A stretch of DNA of 12,519 bases. Origin: Sandaracinaceae bacterium. Lineage in GTDB: Bacteria > Myxococcota_A > Polyangia > Polyangiales > Houyiibacteriaceae. The notes beneath the pieces were generated by a model. That model had not been told where the DNA came from and did no database searches. It saw only the letters and a program-made list of their open reading frames with translations. A program made the position numbers and the translations under genes. Each line of letters begins with the position of its first letter. Positions within the stretch are counted from its first letter, which is position 1. Location: NCBI GenBank assembly GCA_012514415.1, contig JAAZAH010000108.1, positions 1 to 12,519 on the forward strand, read 5' to 3'. This document shows, one piece after another, positions 1-9,103 of this stretch.

Positions 1-724
1 CGATCGCCTCGGCTGAGGCGTCTCGCGCAAGATCCGGAAGCGATTGAAATTCCGTAAGGAGCGCTTCGCTCGACTCGATGAGCGCGGCTTCGGCGTCTGC
101 GTAGCGGGCCTTGTCGAAATGGGCAACCTCGATCGCAGCCTTCGGCATGGCCCGTTTGATGCGTTGAGCGATCGGCTCGGGCCCAGCGATGCGAATCTCT
201 TTGGGCGAAAAGCGGACGAGCTCGGCGAAAAGTGCGCCTTCATCCTCGACCGAGGTCGCAAGAAGCTGTCCGATGGAGAGCTCGAGCGCGGCGAAACCGA
301 TCTTGCCCTCTTCCGCGACAATGGCGGCGAGGTAACGTTCAGCGCGCGCATCGAGCAACTCTTCTTCGAGACAGAGGCCCGGCGTGATGACCCGGACGAC
401 CTCGCGCGGCACGACCCCACGGACGGTGCTCGGATCGGCCATTTGCTCGCAGAGCGCGACCTTATGCCCAAGCTCCGTGAGCTTTTGGATGTAGCCCGCG
501 ACCGAATGATGCGGAACGCCTGCCATGGGGATCGGCTCATCGTCTGGCCCCTTGCCGCGACTCGTCAGGGCGATCTCGAGAAGGGGCGCTGCGATCACCG
601 CATCGTCGAAGAAGAGCTCGTAGAAATCGCCCAGCCGAAAGAAAATGAACGCGTCGGGATACGCATCTTTCGCCCGGAGAAACTGCTGCATAACGGGCGT
701 ATAAGCGTCGCGATCTTTCTTCAT
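1..724 (-). CDS. mutS: DNA mismatch repair protein MutS, N-terminal part (runs off the left edge)
   Basis: MutS is the ATPase that recognises mismatched bases and starts methyl- or nick-directed DNA repair in the cytoplasm. About 241 codons are visible, against roughly 850-900 in the family, so only the mismatch-recognition domain and the beginning of the connector domain are present; the core, ATPase and C-terminal parts lie outside the window. The N-terminus begins MKKDRDAYTPVMQQF, and the hallmark segment RLGDFYELFFDDA follows with the mismatch-wedging Phe34 and its partner Glu36 (the Phe-X-Glu motif). Further signatures are LTSRG, PIPMAGVPHHSV (about residues 67-78), a CEQMADP stretch and VVRVITPG. 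The ATG lies 3 bases after the stop of the upstream lipoprotein gene and has no clear Shine-Dalgarno, so translational coupling is likely. The identification is firm; the odd point is the lipoprotein neighbourhood. Confidence 0.96.
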   Translation of the reverse strand, partial: MKKDRDAYTPVMQQFLRAKDAYPDAFIFFRLGDFYELFFDDAVIAAPLLEIALTSRGKGPDDEPIPMAGVPHHSVAGYIQKLTELGHKVALCEQMADPSTVRGVVPREVVRVITPGLCLEEELLDARAERYLAAIVAEEGKIGFAALELSIGQLLATSVEDEGALFAELVRFSPKEIRIAGPEPIAQRIKRAMPKAAIEVAHFDKARYADAEAALIESSEALLTEFQSLPDLARDASAEAI

Positions 725-727
725 CGT

Positions 728-3199
728 TCAGTCGATGCGGTGAGTGATCTCCACGCCGTCGAGGCTGATCTTAAGCAGGGTGTTGTTGGCGGTATCGACG
801 GCGTAGAGCCGCTGATCGGTCGGGCTGAACGCGAGATCGCGGATGTGGCCGCGCGTTGGGAGCTGAAGCGGCGGGACGATGCGGCCGACGTCGACGATCA
901 GTTCAGCGTCGATATCGGTGCCGGGCGCTAGGCCGACCGCGGGATCGGCGTTCAGGGGGGGCCCGATCGTGAACGCGATGAGCGGATGAATGAACGGCTT
1001 GCCTTCGATCGCGCGGAAATTTCGGGCGGTCCCCGCGTCGAGTGGGTCGAAGGGGTGATTCGAAGTGTCGATCTCACAGCGGCCGCCGCTACCTTCGATG
1101 ACGCGGTGCTCGAAGCCCGAGACGCTCCCGCGTACGAAATACGCATCGCGAACACGAACGACGCCACCAAGCGGCTGATCGAAGCAGCGCGCGACCTCGT
1201 CGACGGTATAAACGGGCCCGTCGCCGAGCGTGAGCTCCCCGCGCGATGAATGAAGGACGCGGAGGAGAATGGGACTTCTCGCATCGACCGTATTGTCGAG
1301 GAAGGGAGCGCACTCGGCATCGCCCGCGCGGCTGCGTGGAAGCGCGCTTGTGATATCGATGAAGTCGCCGCCATAGCCCGCCTCGGGTTCGTCCTCAGCG
1401 AGACCAGCGTTCAGGATATTGTCCGCACCGAGCACGCCCGCGCGGCAGAAATCGAAATCCTGGACGCTGAGCGTTCCCAGTCCGCCCTGACTGGTGAGTC
1501 GTGCGGCGCCGAAGGTCGTGCCTGGAATCGGTGCTTCCCACCTCGCAGAGAACCGCTGGATCGCGCCACTCCACGGATCACTCGAGAGGCAGATGAGCGG
1601 CGCTCGATTCGGAAAGAGCTCGCTCGAGGGATAGGCTTGGAGGAGTTTGGTCTCGTCGGGGCAGCCGCCGGCGAAGGGGATGAGCGGCGCGCCGCCTCCG
1701 CTCCCCGGATCGCCATCCTCGTGGATGCGCCCGGGGCTCGAGCCAAAGCGAAGATGAGGCGTCCCCACGACGGTCGGTGCTCCCGCCGAAAAGGTCCCAA
1801 GGCGCTGACGGTTTCGCCGGATGGCGACGTACTGATCGTCCGCGCGAGCCGGCGCCGCACAGTTGAGACCGCCGCGGCATGAGGCGTCGAGATCCCAGAC
1901 GTCGACGAAATACACATCGCCTGCGAGCGTTGCGACGCTCAGGAAGACTCCGCGGAGTCGGTTGGGACGCGCCTCTTGGGCGCGCGAATGCTCACTCGGC
2001 GGGCAAATCCCGTACGAGGCCGAAGCGGGATCCAACGCGTCACGGAGGCCGGGCTCGATGATCGCGATCCTCGACGCTGCCCCGCGGATGAAGATGCGAT
2101 CGGCCGCCCCCTCCCCTGCGCTTGCGGCGAGGGTATCGCCGAAGCTCGGCGAGCTGGCGTCATAATCGATGGCGAGTACGCTCCGATCGCTTGCGTCGAT
2201 GCCGTAGAGGATTCGCGCCGTATATTCCGCATCCGGCGCGTCGTCGGGCGTTTCGCCGAGAGGTCGGGTGAGGTCGAGATCGAGGAGCGGTACTTGGGTC
2301 GCGATGGCCTCGATCTCGATGAGTGCGGTCCCGTCGAATTCGAAGCGGTGAAGGAAGGGGACGCCGGAGTCAGCGACGAGGATCGTCGGTGGATTCGCGT
2401 GCAGATCGACCTTGAGCCGATGCGGCGCAGCGGGGCCAAGGATGAGAGGGTCACGCGCATCGGCCGTGGCAAGCTCGGGCGCGCGGTCGAGCGGACAGAT
2501 CCGTTCGTAAGGGGCGCTCTCGTCGACGGTCCCGCCGCCGATCGACGCGAGTGGCGCGTCTTGTACCGCGTATAGCGTGAGCGACCCTTCGTCGAGCGTC
2601 CCATCGTCGAGCACCCTCACGGTTGCGATCTGTGAGGAGGCCGGGAGCGTGACGATCGCTAGCCCACGCGCTCCATCGACGGCATCGCTCGGAAGGAAAG
2701 CGAGATCGGTCGGAGCGTCTGGGAGGGTGACGGCCGAGCGGAGGTAAAGGCCTTCTTCCGAAAACGGTTCGGATTCTGGATAGAAGGTGCCGGTCTCGAC
2801 GCTCTCGATGCGCCGTGAACCGTAGCTTGCGATGAGCGTGATGGCGGGCCCCGAGGTGCTCGGATCGAGCGCGACGATCCCCGTCGGGCTCACGCCGACG
2901 TTCACGTAAGTATAGCCGGGGATGAGTTTGCTCGAATCGATTGGAAGGTTCGTTTCGAGGTTGACCGCGGCGAGCTGTCCGCGCGCCCATTGTGTGACGA
3001 GGGCGAGGTGGACGTAGCGAAGATCCTCTCCGTCACACTTTTCGAGCGCGACGACCGTCTTGGTCTCCTCGTCGAAACAGGCAAATTCGATCGATTCAGG
3101 TCGGAGAAAGCTCTCGACTCCGACGAGCACGGTCGTTCCCTTACATGCGCTCAAGGCGAGGACGAGCGCGATGAATGAAGCCAAGCGCAGCCTGTTCAT
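728..3199 (-). CDS. Large predicted lipoprotein with beta-propeller-like blades (lipoprotein B)
   Basis: Predicted exported lipoprotein of 823 residues with unknown function. The N-terminus MNRLRLASFIALVLALSAC is a textbook type II signal: Arg-containing n-region, hydrophobic core and lipobox LSAC with the lipidated Cys at 19; Lys at +2 gives no inner-membrane Asp signal, so outer-membrane sorting is plausible. The mature part has 12 further Cys (41, 55, 235, 399, 441, 447, 513, 537, 585, 630, 672, 708), an even number that suits disulfides outside the cytoplasm. Blade-like strands appear near 272-290, 328-347 and 426-435, and a clear YVTN/NHL-type blade closes the protein (RDLAFSPTDQRLYAVDTANN, 787-806). 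The start at 3199 is preferred over an in-frame upstream codon at 3256 because it begins the signal peptide, has a GGAGG 7 bases upstream, and forms an ATGA overlap with the preceding gene. It probably acts with lipoprotein A; no enzyme motif was seen. Confidence 0.85.
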   Translation of the reverse strand: MNRLRLASFIALVLALSACKGTTVLVGVESFLRPESIEFACFDEETKTVVALEKCDGEDLRYVHLALVTQWARGQLAAVNLETNLPIDSSKLIPGYTYVNVGVSPTGIVALDPSTSGPAITLIASYGSRRIESVETGTFYPESEPFSEEGLYLRSAVTLPDAPTDLAFLPSDAVDGARGLAIVTLPASSQIATVRVLDDGTLDEGSLTLYAVQDAPLASIGGGTVDESAPYERICPLDRAPELATADARDPLILGPAAPHRLKVDLHANPPTILVADSGVPFLHRFEFDGTALIEIEAIATQVPLLDLDLTRPLGETPDDAPDAEYTARILYGIDASDRSVLAIDYDASSPSFGDTLAASAGEGAADRIFIRGAASRIAIIEPGLRDALDPASASYGICPPSEHSRAQEARPNRLRGVFLSVATLAGDVYFVDVWDLDASCRGGLNCAAPARADDQYVAIRRNRQRLGTFSAGAPTVVGTPHLRFGSSPGRIHEDGDPGSGGGAPLIPFAGGCPDETKLLQAYPSSELFPNRAPLICLSSDPWSGAIQRFSARWEAPIPGTTFGAARLTSQGGLGTLSVQDFDFCRAGVLGADNILNAGLAEDEPEAGYGGDFIDITSALPRSRAGDAECAPFLDNTVDARSPILLRVLHSSRGELTLGDGPVYTVDEVARCFDQPLGGVVRVRDAYFVRGSVSGFEHRVIEGSGGRCEIDTSNHPFDPLDAGTARNFRAIEGKPFIHPLIAFTIGPPLNADPAVGLAPGTDIDAELIVDVGRIVPPLQLPTRGHIRDLAFSPTDQRLYAVDTANNTLLKISLDGVEITHRID

Positions 3200-4641
3200 C
3201 GGAGGCCCTCCAGCGCATTCGGCACGCCGATGGTCCCAAGGACGGTGGGTGTGCATTCATCATCGATCGCGAGGTTCCCTTCGAGGCAGCCAAACATCGG
3301 CTCGAGATCGATGAAGCTGATGACCGAGGTGTGATAGTCGACCAGATAGATCCGTCGGCGGGCCTTGTCGATCAGGAAATCAAACGGACCACTGAGGCCG
3401 GCGGCGACGCTGAGCAGCTCGCCGCGATCGAGATCCACGACGTAGAGGTCGCGCGAATCGAAGCTCGTCACGAAACCGAGGAGGAGCTCCTCACCGTCGA
3501 CTTCAAAGCGTTCAACGGCCATCCGCGACGGTCCGGTGCCAAGGTCGATGATGCCGGTTGGGATGAGCCCTGGACCTGTACGTGAGCCAAAATCGCCGCG
3601 ACGATCGGCGATGATGAGAGCCGATGGACTCCGCGCGAGGAGGTAGACCTGATGCCTCCCGGGGCGGGGATCGAAGATCACCTGACGGATATCGGCGGAA
3701 CCTCCGACGTTGAGATCCCACACATTGAAACCTGCGAGGCGATCGAGGCGCGCCTCGAGAAGCTGCGCCGGGTCGGTTGCGCTGTCGATCGCGGGGATGA
3801 CACGCCCGATATAGGATCCGTTCAAAGCCGGCGCCCAGACGACGCCCGTGTGGGGATCGCGCGCGAGCGTCGGTGAGCTTTCGGGGCCGAGCTCGGGGAG
3901 GATGTCGGTGACGAATGGCTGCTCACCCTCGCGGAGCCGATCGATGAGCAGGCTGATGGAACCATCGCGATCGGCGACGAGGATGTAGTTCCCGCTGCCC
4001 TCCTCAAGGCCGAGCTCGTCGAGTGTTCCAACGTACAGTCCCATCGGGCCCATTGGGAAACTGAGATCGTCGGCGAGCGTGGTGCGATCGGTCGAGCGGA
4101 AATGCGCGTCACAGGGCTCGACACTTCCGCATTGAAGCTCGCCACGCTCGCCGAGACGTACGTGCGTGATGTCGCCGTCACCCTGAACGCTGAGATAGAG
4201 CGTATCTCCCCGAGGGCTCAGCTTCATGTCTTGCGTGTAGGAGCTGATGAAGACCTCGCTAAGGAGCAGCGGCTCATCCGCCTCAACGAGCGTGAGGTTT
4301 GCCGCATCGAAATCGAGGTAGACCGAGTCCTTCGGGATGACGGCGCAGCGCCCGGAGATGGCCTCGGCGCACCCCTCGTCGATCATCCGATTGGCGACCT
4401 CGAGATCGTAGGCTTGGAGCGTCGCCGCGTTGTAGAGCAGATCGAAATTCGAGTTGGCGACATAGAGGATGCGCGGAGCGACATCACCCTCGAGGGTGAG
4501 CGCTTCGAGCTGAACGGGGAAATTGAGGACGCCGCGTGGAGGGTCGATCCCTTCGTTGACGAGGCATCCTACGAGAGAGACGCAGCCGATAAGGGCCGAC
4601 ATGCACGCGCCGGCCAGGCGGTTCTTACGGCGCAAAAGCAT
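3196..4641 (-). CDS. Predicted beta-propeller-like lipoprotein (lipoprotein A)
   Basis: Predicted exported lipoprotein of 481 residues, function unknown. The first 26 residues form a type II signal peptide: a basic n-region (RRKNR, 4-8), a hydrophobic core and lipobox LVGC with Cys26 as the likely lipid attachment site; an earlier LIGC at 17-20 is a less likely alternative. The mature chain is built of short beta-strand units typical of seven-bladed propellers: RILYVANSNFDLL (57-69), LSPRGDTLYLSV (141-152), NYILVADRDGSISL (218-231), VYLLARSPSALIIADR (332-347), LYVVDLDRGELLSV (399-412) and IYLVDYHTSVISFIDL (431-446). Closely spaced Cys pairs (91/99, 171/177, 452/463) suggest disulfides. It overlaps lipoprotein B by 4 bp, so the two are probably made together and may interact. 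No catalytic motif was recognised. The start at 4641 supplies the charged n-region; an internal Met14 would lose it. Confidence 0.85.
   Translation of the reverse strand: MLLRRKNRLAGACMSALIGCVSLVGCLVNEGIDPPRGVLNFPVQLEALTLEGDVAPRILYVANSNFDLLYNAATLQAYDLEVANRMIDEGCAEAISGRCAVIPKDSVYLDFDAANLTLVEADEPLLLSEVFISSYTQDMKLSPRGDTLYLSVQGDGDITHVRLGERGELQCGSVEPCDAHFRSTDRTTLADDLSFPMGPMGLYVGTLDELGLEEGSGNYILVADRDGSISLLIDRLREGEQPFVTDILPELGPESSPTLARDPHTGVVWAPALNGSYIGRVIPAIDSATDPAQLLEARLDRLAGFNVWDLNVGGSADIRQVIFDPRPGRHQVYLLARSPSALIIADRRGDFGSRTGPGLIPTGIIDLGTGPSRMAVERFEVDGEELLLGFVTSFDSRDLYVVDLDRGELLSVAAGLSGPFDFLIDKARRRIYLVDYHTSVISFIDLEPMFGCLEGNLAIDDECTPTVLGTIGVPNALEGLR
3207..3211 (-). promoter_or_regulatory. Ribosome binding site of lipoprotein B, within a palindrome
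   Basis: GGAGG on the minus strand, 7 bases before the ATG at 3199. It lies inside GGAGGGCCTCC, whose arms can pair (four base pairs around a 3-base loop), so it may be exposed mainly while ribosomes finish lipoprotein A, whose stop overlaps this start. Confidence 0.6.
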
Positions 4642-4649
4642 GGCGCCTG

Positions 4650-4678
4650 AATCTAGCCAGAGTTGCCGAGGGGAGCAA
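4650..4678 (-). promoter_or_regulatory. Candidate promoter for lipoprotein A-lipoprotein B-mutS, possibly leaderless
   Basis: In the 103-bp gap between the kinase stop and lipoprotein A, TTGCTC (4678-4673) and TAGATT (4655-4650) are separated by 17 bp. TAGATT matches the -10 consensus at four of six positions and keeps the key first A and last T; the -35 matches only TTG. The -10 ends 8 bases before the ATG at 4641, so transcription would begin at or right beside the start codon. No good Shine-Dalgarno precedes that ATG (only AGG in CAGGCGCC), which agrees with a leaderless message. Confidence 0.35.
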
Positions 4679-4744
4679 CCGTTCGTTCAAGGCGCGCGGT
4701 CGGTTCCAGTCGATTGGATCGGCGAACCACGAAATGCTTGCCGA

Positions 4745-6310
<1,566 letters not shown>

Positions 6311-6327
6311 AATAAGCTCTAGAGACG

Positions 6328-6356
6328 AGCGTACCGAGAGAACGATCTTTTGCCAA
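6328..6356 (-). promoter_or_regulatory. Candidate sigma70-type promoter upstream of the kinase gene (weak)
   Basis: In the 78-bp gap after ppdK, TTGGCA (6356-6351, five of six to the consensus -35) is followed after 17 bp by TACGCT (6333-6328, three of six to the consensus -10). A start near 6320 would give a short leader before the ATG at 6310. The -10 is poor, so this could be chance; the kinase may instead be read through from ppdK. Confidence 0.25.
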
Positions 6357-6362
6357 GCCAAT

Positions 6363-6382
6363 GAAGCGAATATTCTCGCTTC
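6363..6382. repeat. Perfect inverted repeat just after ppdK
   Basis: GAAGCGA and TCGCTTC arms of 7 bp enclose a 6-base loop; the centre includes the 8-bp palindrome GAATATTC (6368-6375). It begins 7 bases downstream of the ppdK stop. No T-run follows on the minus strand, so it is not a standard intrinsic terminator; it might be an mRNA-end stem, a weak attenuator or an operator for the kinase gene. Confidence 0.45.
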
Positions 6383-6388
6383 GTCCGT

Positions 6389-9055
6389 TTAGGTGGGTTT
6401 GTGTAGGATGGCGGCTTGAGCGGCGGAAAGGCGTGCAGAGGGGAGCCTCGGTGGCGAGCAGGAGATGAAATCGATGCCGAGCTCTTCGGCATAATGAATG
6501 GAGGCCGGATCGGCGCCGTGCTCGCCCGAGATGCCGAAGACGAGGTCGGGCTTTTTGGATCGTCCGAGCTCGATCGCGCGTTGGATCAGGGTGCCCAGTC
6601 CCGCGCGATCGATGGTTGCAAAGGGATTTTGTGTGTGTTTTGAAGGTTCTTCAAGGAGGTCTCGCCAAAGCGCGGAGGCGTCGTCCCGACTCAGACCGAA
6701 GACCAGCTGGGTGAGATCGTTGGTCCCGAAGGAGAAAAAATCCGCGTACGCCGCGAGGCGATCGGCGAGGAGACAGGCACGCGGGGTCTCGATGAGCGCG
6801 CCGAGGCGAAAGGCTCTTCCCGACGCCTCGCTCTCGATTCGCTCCCGAATGAGACGCAGTTCGGTCGGCCCCGAGATCATCGGTATGAGAAATTCAATGG
6901 GAGCTTCGAGCGCGCTACGCTCGGCGGCGTTGAAGATGGCGCGGATCTGAGCGGATGCGAGCTCGGGATACAAGAGGTTGAGGCGAACACCGCGGCGGCC
7001 GATCGCGGGATTGATCTCGCAAAGAGCGCTTATCGATTGTTCGAGCGCTTCTTCACTGATTCCAAGGCTGCTGGCGAGGCGCGACTTTTCCTTTGGCTCG
7101 TTCGGGAGGAAATTTTCGATCGGCCAGTCGAGGAGGCGGACGGTGTATGGAATTGAGGGATCGACCGTGAAGAGCGCCTCGAGATCGGAGCGGAGCCCGA
7201 GCTCAAGCGCGTCGAGTGCCTCTTTTGCGGCGTTTTCCTCGTTCGAGAGGAAATAACGCTGGATGGCGTTGCGGCGAAATTCGGGGAAAAGAAGCGGCTC
7301 GATGCGGCAAAGGCCTACGCCTGAGGCTCCGAGCGCGCGCGCTAGGGCGAGCTTGGACGGACTTTCGGTATTGACCTTGAGGGTGAGTCTTCGCCGCGCA
7401 TCCGCCCACGTGAGCAAGGTGTCGAGCTCCTGAAGGGCCCCCGAAGCGCTGAGTTCGAGCGCACCTTCGTAGATGGCGCCGCTGGTTCCATCGAGCGTGA
7501 TGGGGCTTCCCTCCGGCAGCGACACCCCGCCGATATGAAGTAGACGCGATTTGGTATCAATGTCGACACTTGCGCATCCGACGACGCTCGGTTTGCCGAG
7601 GCCGCGCGCAACGACCGCCGCGTGGCTCGTCATCCCGCCCCCACGGGTGAGGATCCCCGCCGCGGCCTTCATCCCGTGAACATCTTCGGGGCTCGTCTCT
7701 CGGCGGACGAGGATCACCTCTCTTCCCTCGGCGGCGCGGATGATGGCCTCGTCGGGATCGAAGACGAGCTCGCCGATCGCCGCGCCGGGACTCGCCGGTA
7801 GACCCCGCGCGAGGGGCTTGATTCCTCGCGCTTCGAGTGCTGTCGGCGGCTCGAGTGTGGGCCGAAAGAGGCGTTCGAGCGAAGCGGCATCGACGCGCAT
7901 GAGGGCCTCGTCCTTATCGATGCGTCCTTCGCGGACGAGATCCACGGCAAAGCGCACAGCAGCGCGGGCTGAACGTTTTGCTGCGCGCGTCTGGAGAAAG
8001 AAGAGTTCGCCCTCCTCGATGGTGAACTCGATCTCTTGGATGTCGCGAAAATGCGCTTCGAGTGTGCGCGCGATCTCGCTGAGGCGCGCGTAGGCATCTG
8101 GATGGCGCGCTTCGAGCGAGCGCTCTTCATTTCCGGGCGCTGTGCCGTTGCGCGCGATGGAGTAGGGAATGCGTGAGCCGCCGACGATGTCCTCGCCCTG
8201 GGCGTTCGGGAGGTATTCACCGTAGAGCTTCGGCTCGCCGGTTGTGGGATTGCGCGAGACGAGCACCCCCGTTCCGCAGCGCGGGCTCAGGTTTCCAAAA
8301 ACCATCTCTTGGACCGTGCACGCCGTCCCAAGCGAATCGGCAATCCCCTCGCTTTCACGATAGCGTTTTGCGCGCGGCGCATCCCACGAGCGGAAAACGG
8401 CGGAAATCGCGCGATAAAGCTGCTCACGCGGATCTTGGGGGAGGCCCATGCCATCGACTCGGCAAAGCTCGTCTTCGAGCGCGCGGACGACCTCTTCGAG
8501 GCGCTCCTCGCTCACGTCTTCGGGGGCGCGTAGACGAAAGCCGTCGACGCGCGCCTCTTCATAGTGTGCTTCGAGCGCATCCGACGGAAGGCCGAGCGCG
8601 ATGGCGCCAAACATCTCGAGGAGCCGGCGGTACGAATCAAGCGCAAAGCGACGGCTTCCACCCGAGCGCGCGGCAAGTCCGTCGAGGCTCGAACGCGTAA
8701 GGCCGATGTTGAGGATGGTATCGAGCATCCCCGGCATGGAGATCGCGGCGCCGGATCGTACCGAGACGAGGAGCGGGTTTTCCGCTGCACCGAAACGCTT
8801 TCCGCTGGCTTCTTCAAGCCGCCTAAGCGCGTCGTCGATCTCAAGCTTCAGCGATTCGGGGATCGAACCCGCCTCGTCGCTTGTGACGAGGCGGTACGCG
8901 CTCGTGGGAATGACGAAGCCCGGAGGTATGGGCAGCCCGAGGCGCGCCATCTCATCGAGGCCCGCGCCTTTGGCGCCGAGCGTCTCGATGGGCTTCTGGG
9001 GAGCGTCCCCCTCCCCGAAGAGCTGGATCCGTTCCGGCTTCATCGAGGAGAGCAT
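6389..9055 (-). CDS. ppdK: Pyruvate, phosphate dikinase, with altered active-site residues
   Basis: Cytoplasmic enzyme of the PEP-utilising family that interconverts pyruvate + ATP + Pi and PEP + AMP + PPi through a phosphohistidine. The 888-residue length fits the family. The N-terminal ATP-grasp part shows LGAKGAGLDEMARLGLPIPPGF (26-47, cited as its two halves around Glu35), VSVRSGAAISMPGMLDT (97-113) and EIEFTIEEGELFFLQTR (341-357). The swivelling domain has GGGMTSHAAVVARGLG with the phosphorylated His478. The C-terminal barrel has GLCR (581-584), RLLD (640-643), ALIETPRA (753-760) and FSFGTNDLTQ (774-783). Departures from the usual pattern: GISGEHGADP has Ser843 where ICGEHGGDP is expected, GLCRIEPLLF replaces GLCRTEHMFF, and Glu341 replaces the usual Asp. 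A second in-frame ATG at 9043 starts MKPERIQLFGEG, closer to typical family N-termini, and may be the true start; neither has a clear Shine-Dalgarno. It sits 48 bp after glyS; a glyQ-glyS-ppdK order is, from memory, known in several proteobacteria. Confidence 0.95.
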   Translation of the reverse strand: MLSSMKPERIQLFGEGDAPQKPIETLGAKGAGLDEMARLGLPIPPGFVIPTSAYRLVTSDEAGSIPESLKLEIDDALRRLEEASGKRFGAAENPLLVSVRSGAAISMPGMLDTILNIGLTRSSLDGLAARSGGSRRFALDSYRRLLEMFGAIALGLPSDALEAHYEEARVDGFRLRAPEDVSEERLEEVVRALEDELCRVDGMGLPQDPREQLYRAISAVFRSWDAPRAKRYRESEGIADSLGTACTVQEMVFGNLSPRCGTGVLVSRNPTTGEPKLYGEYLPNAQGEDIVGGSRIPYSIARNGTAPGNEERSLEARHPDAYARLSEIARTLEAHFRDIQEIEFTIEEGELFFLQTRAAKRSARAAVRFAVDLVREGRIDKDEALMRVDAASLERLFRPTLEPPTALEARGIKPLARGLPASPGAAIGELVFDPDEAIIRAAEGREVILVRRETSPEDVHGMKAAAGILTRGGGMTSHAAVVARGLGKPSVVGCASVDIDTKSRLLHIGGVSLPEGSPITLDGTSGAIYEGALELSASGALQELDTLLTWADARRRLTLKVNTESPSKLALARALGASGVGLCRIEPLLFPEFRRNAIQRYFLSNEENAAKEALDALELGLRSDLEALFTVDPSIPYTVRLLDWPIENFLPNEPKEKSRLASSLGISEEALEQSISALCEINPAIGRRGVRLNLLYPELASAQIRAIFNAAERSALEAPIEFLIPMISGPTELRLIRERIESEASGRAFRLGALIETPRACLLADRLAAYADFFSFGTNDLTQLVFGLSRDDASALWRDLLEEPSKHTQNPFATIDRAGLGTLIQRAIELGRSKKPDLVFGISGEHGADPASIHYAEELGIDFISCSPPRLPSARLSAAQAAILHKPT

Positions 9056-9103
9056 ACGCCGTTTTCTTTGGGTGTGCGGCTGATTTTACGCGCCAACCCT
9101 TGC

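Noticed and set aside
44..931. Plus-strand open frame of 295 codons at the left end
   Set aside because: It lies opposite clear MutS and lipoprotein B coding sequence, and its predicted protein is Arg/Asp/Glu-rich without motif.
3200..3256. Longer lipoprotein B starting at 3256
   Set aside because: The added 19 residues (beginning MHTHRPWDHR) would bury the signal peptide; the ATG at 3199 has a ribosome site and a classic ATGA overlap.
6311..6361. Longer kinase starting at a TTG at 6361
   Set aside because: The extra 17 residues have no family support and would cover the intergenic region; ATG at 6310 is simpler.
9056..9103. TAAAAT in the glyS-ppdK gap as a -10 box for ppdK
   Set aside because: No acceptable -35 lies 16-18 bases upstream; read-through from glyS is the simpler explanation.
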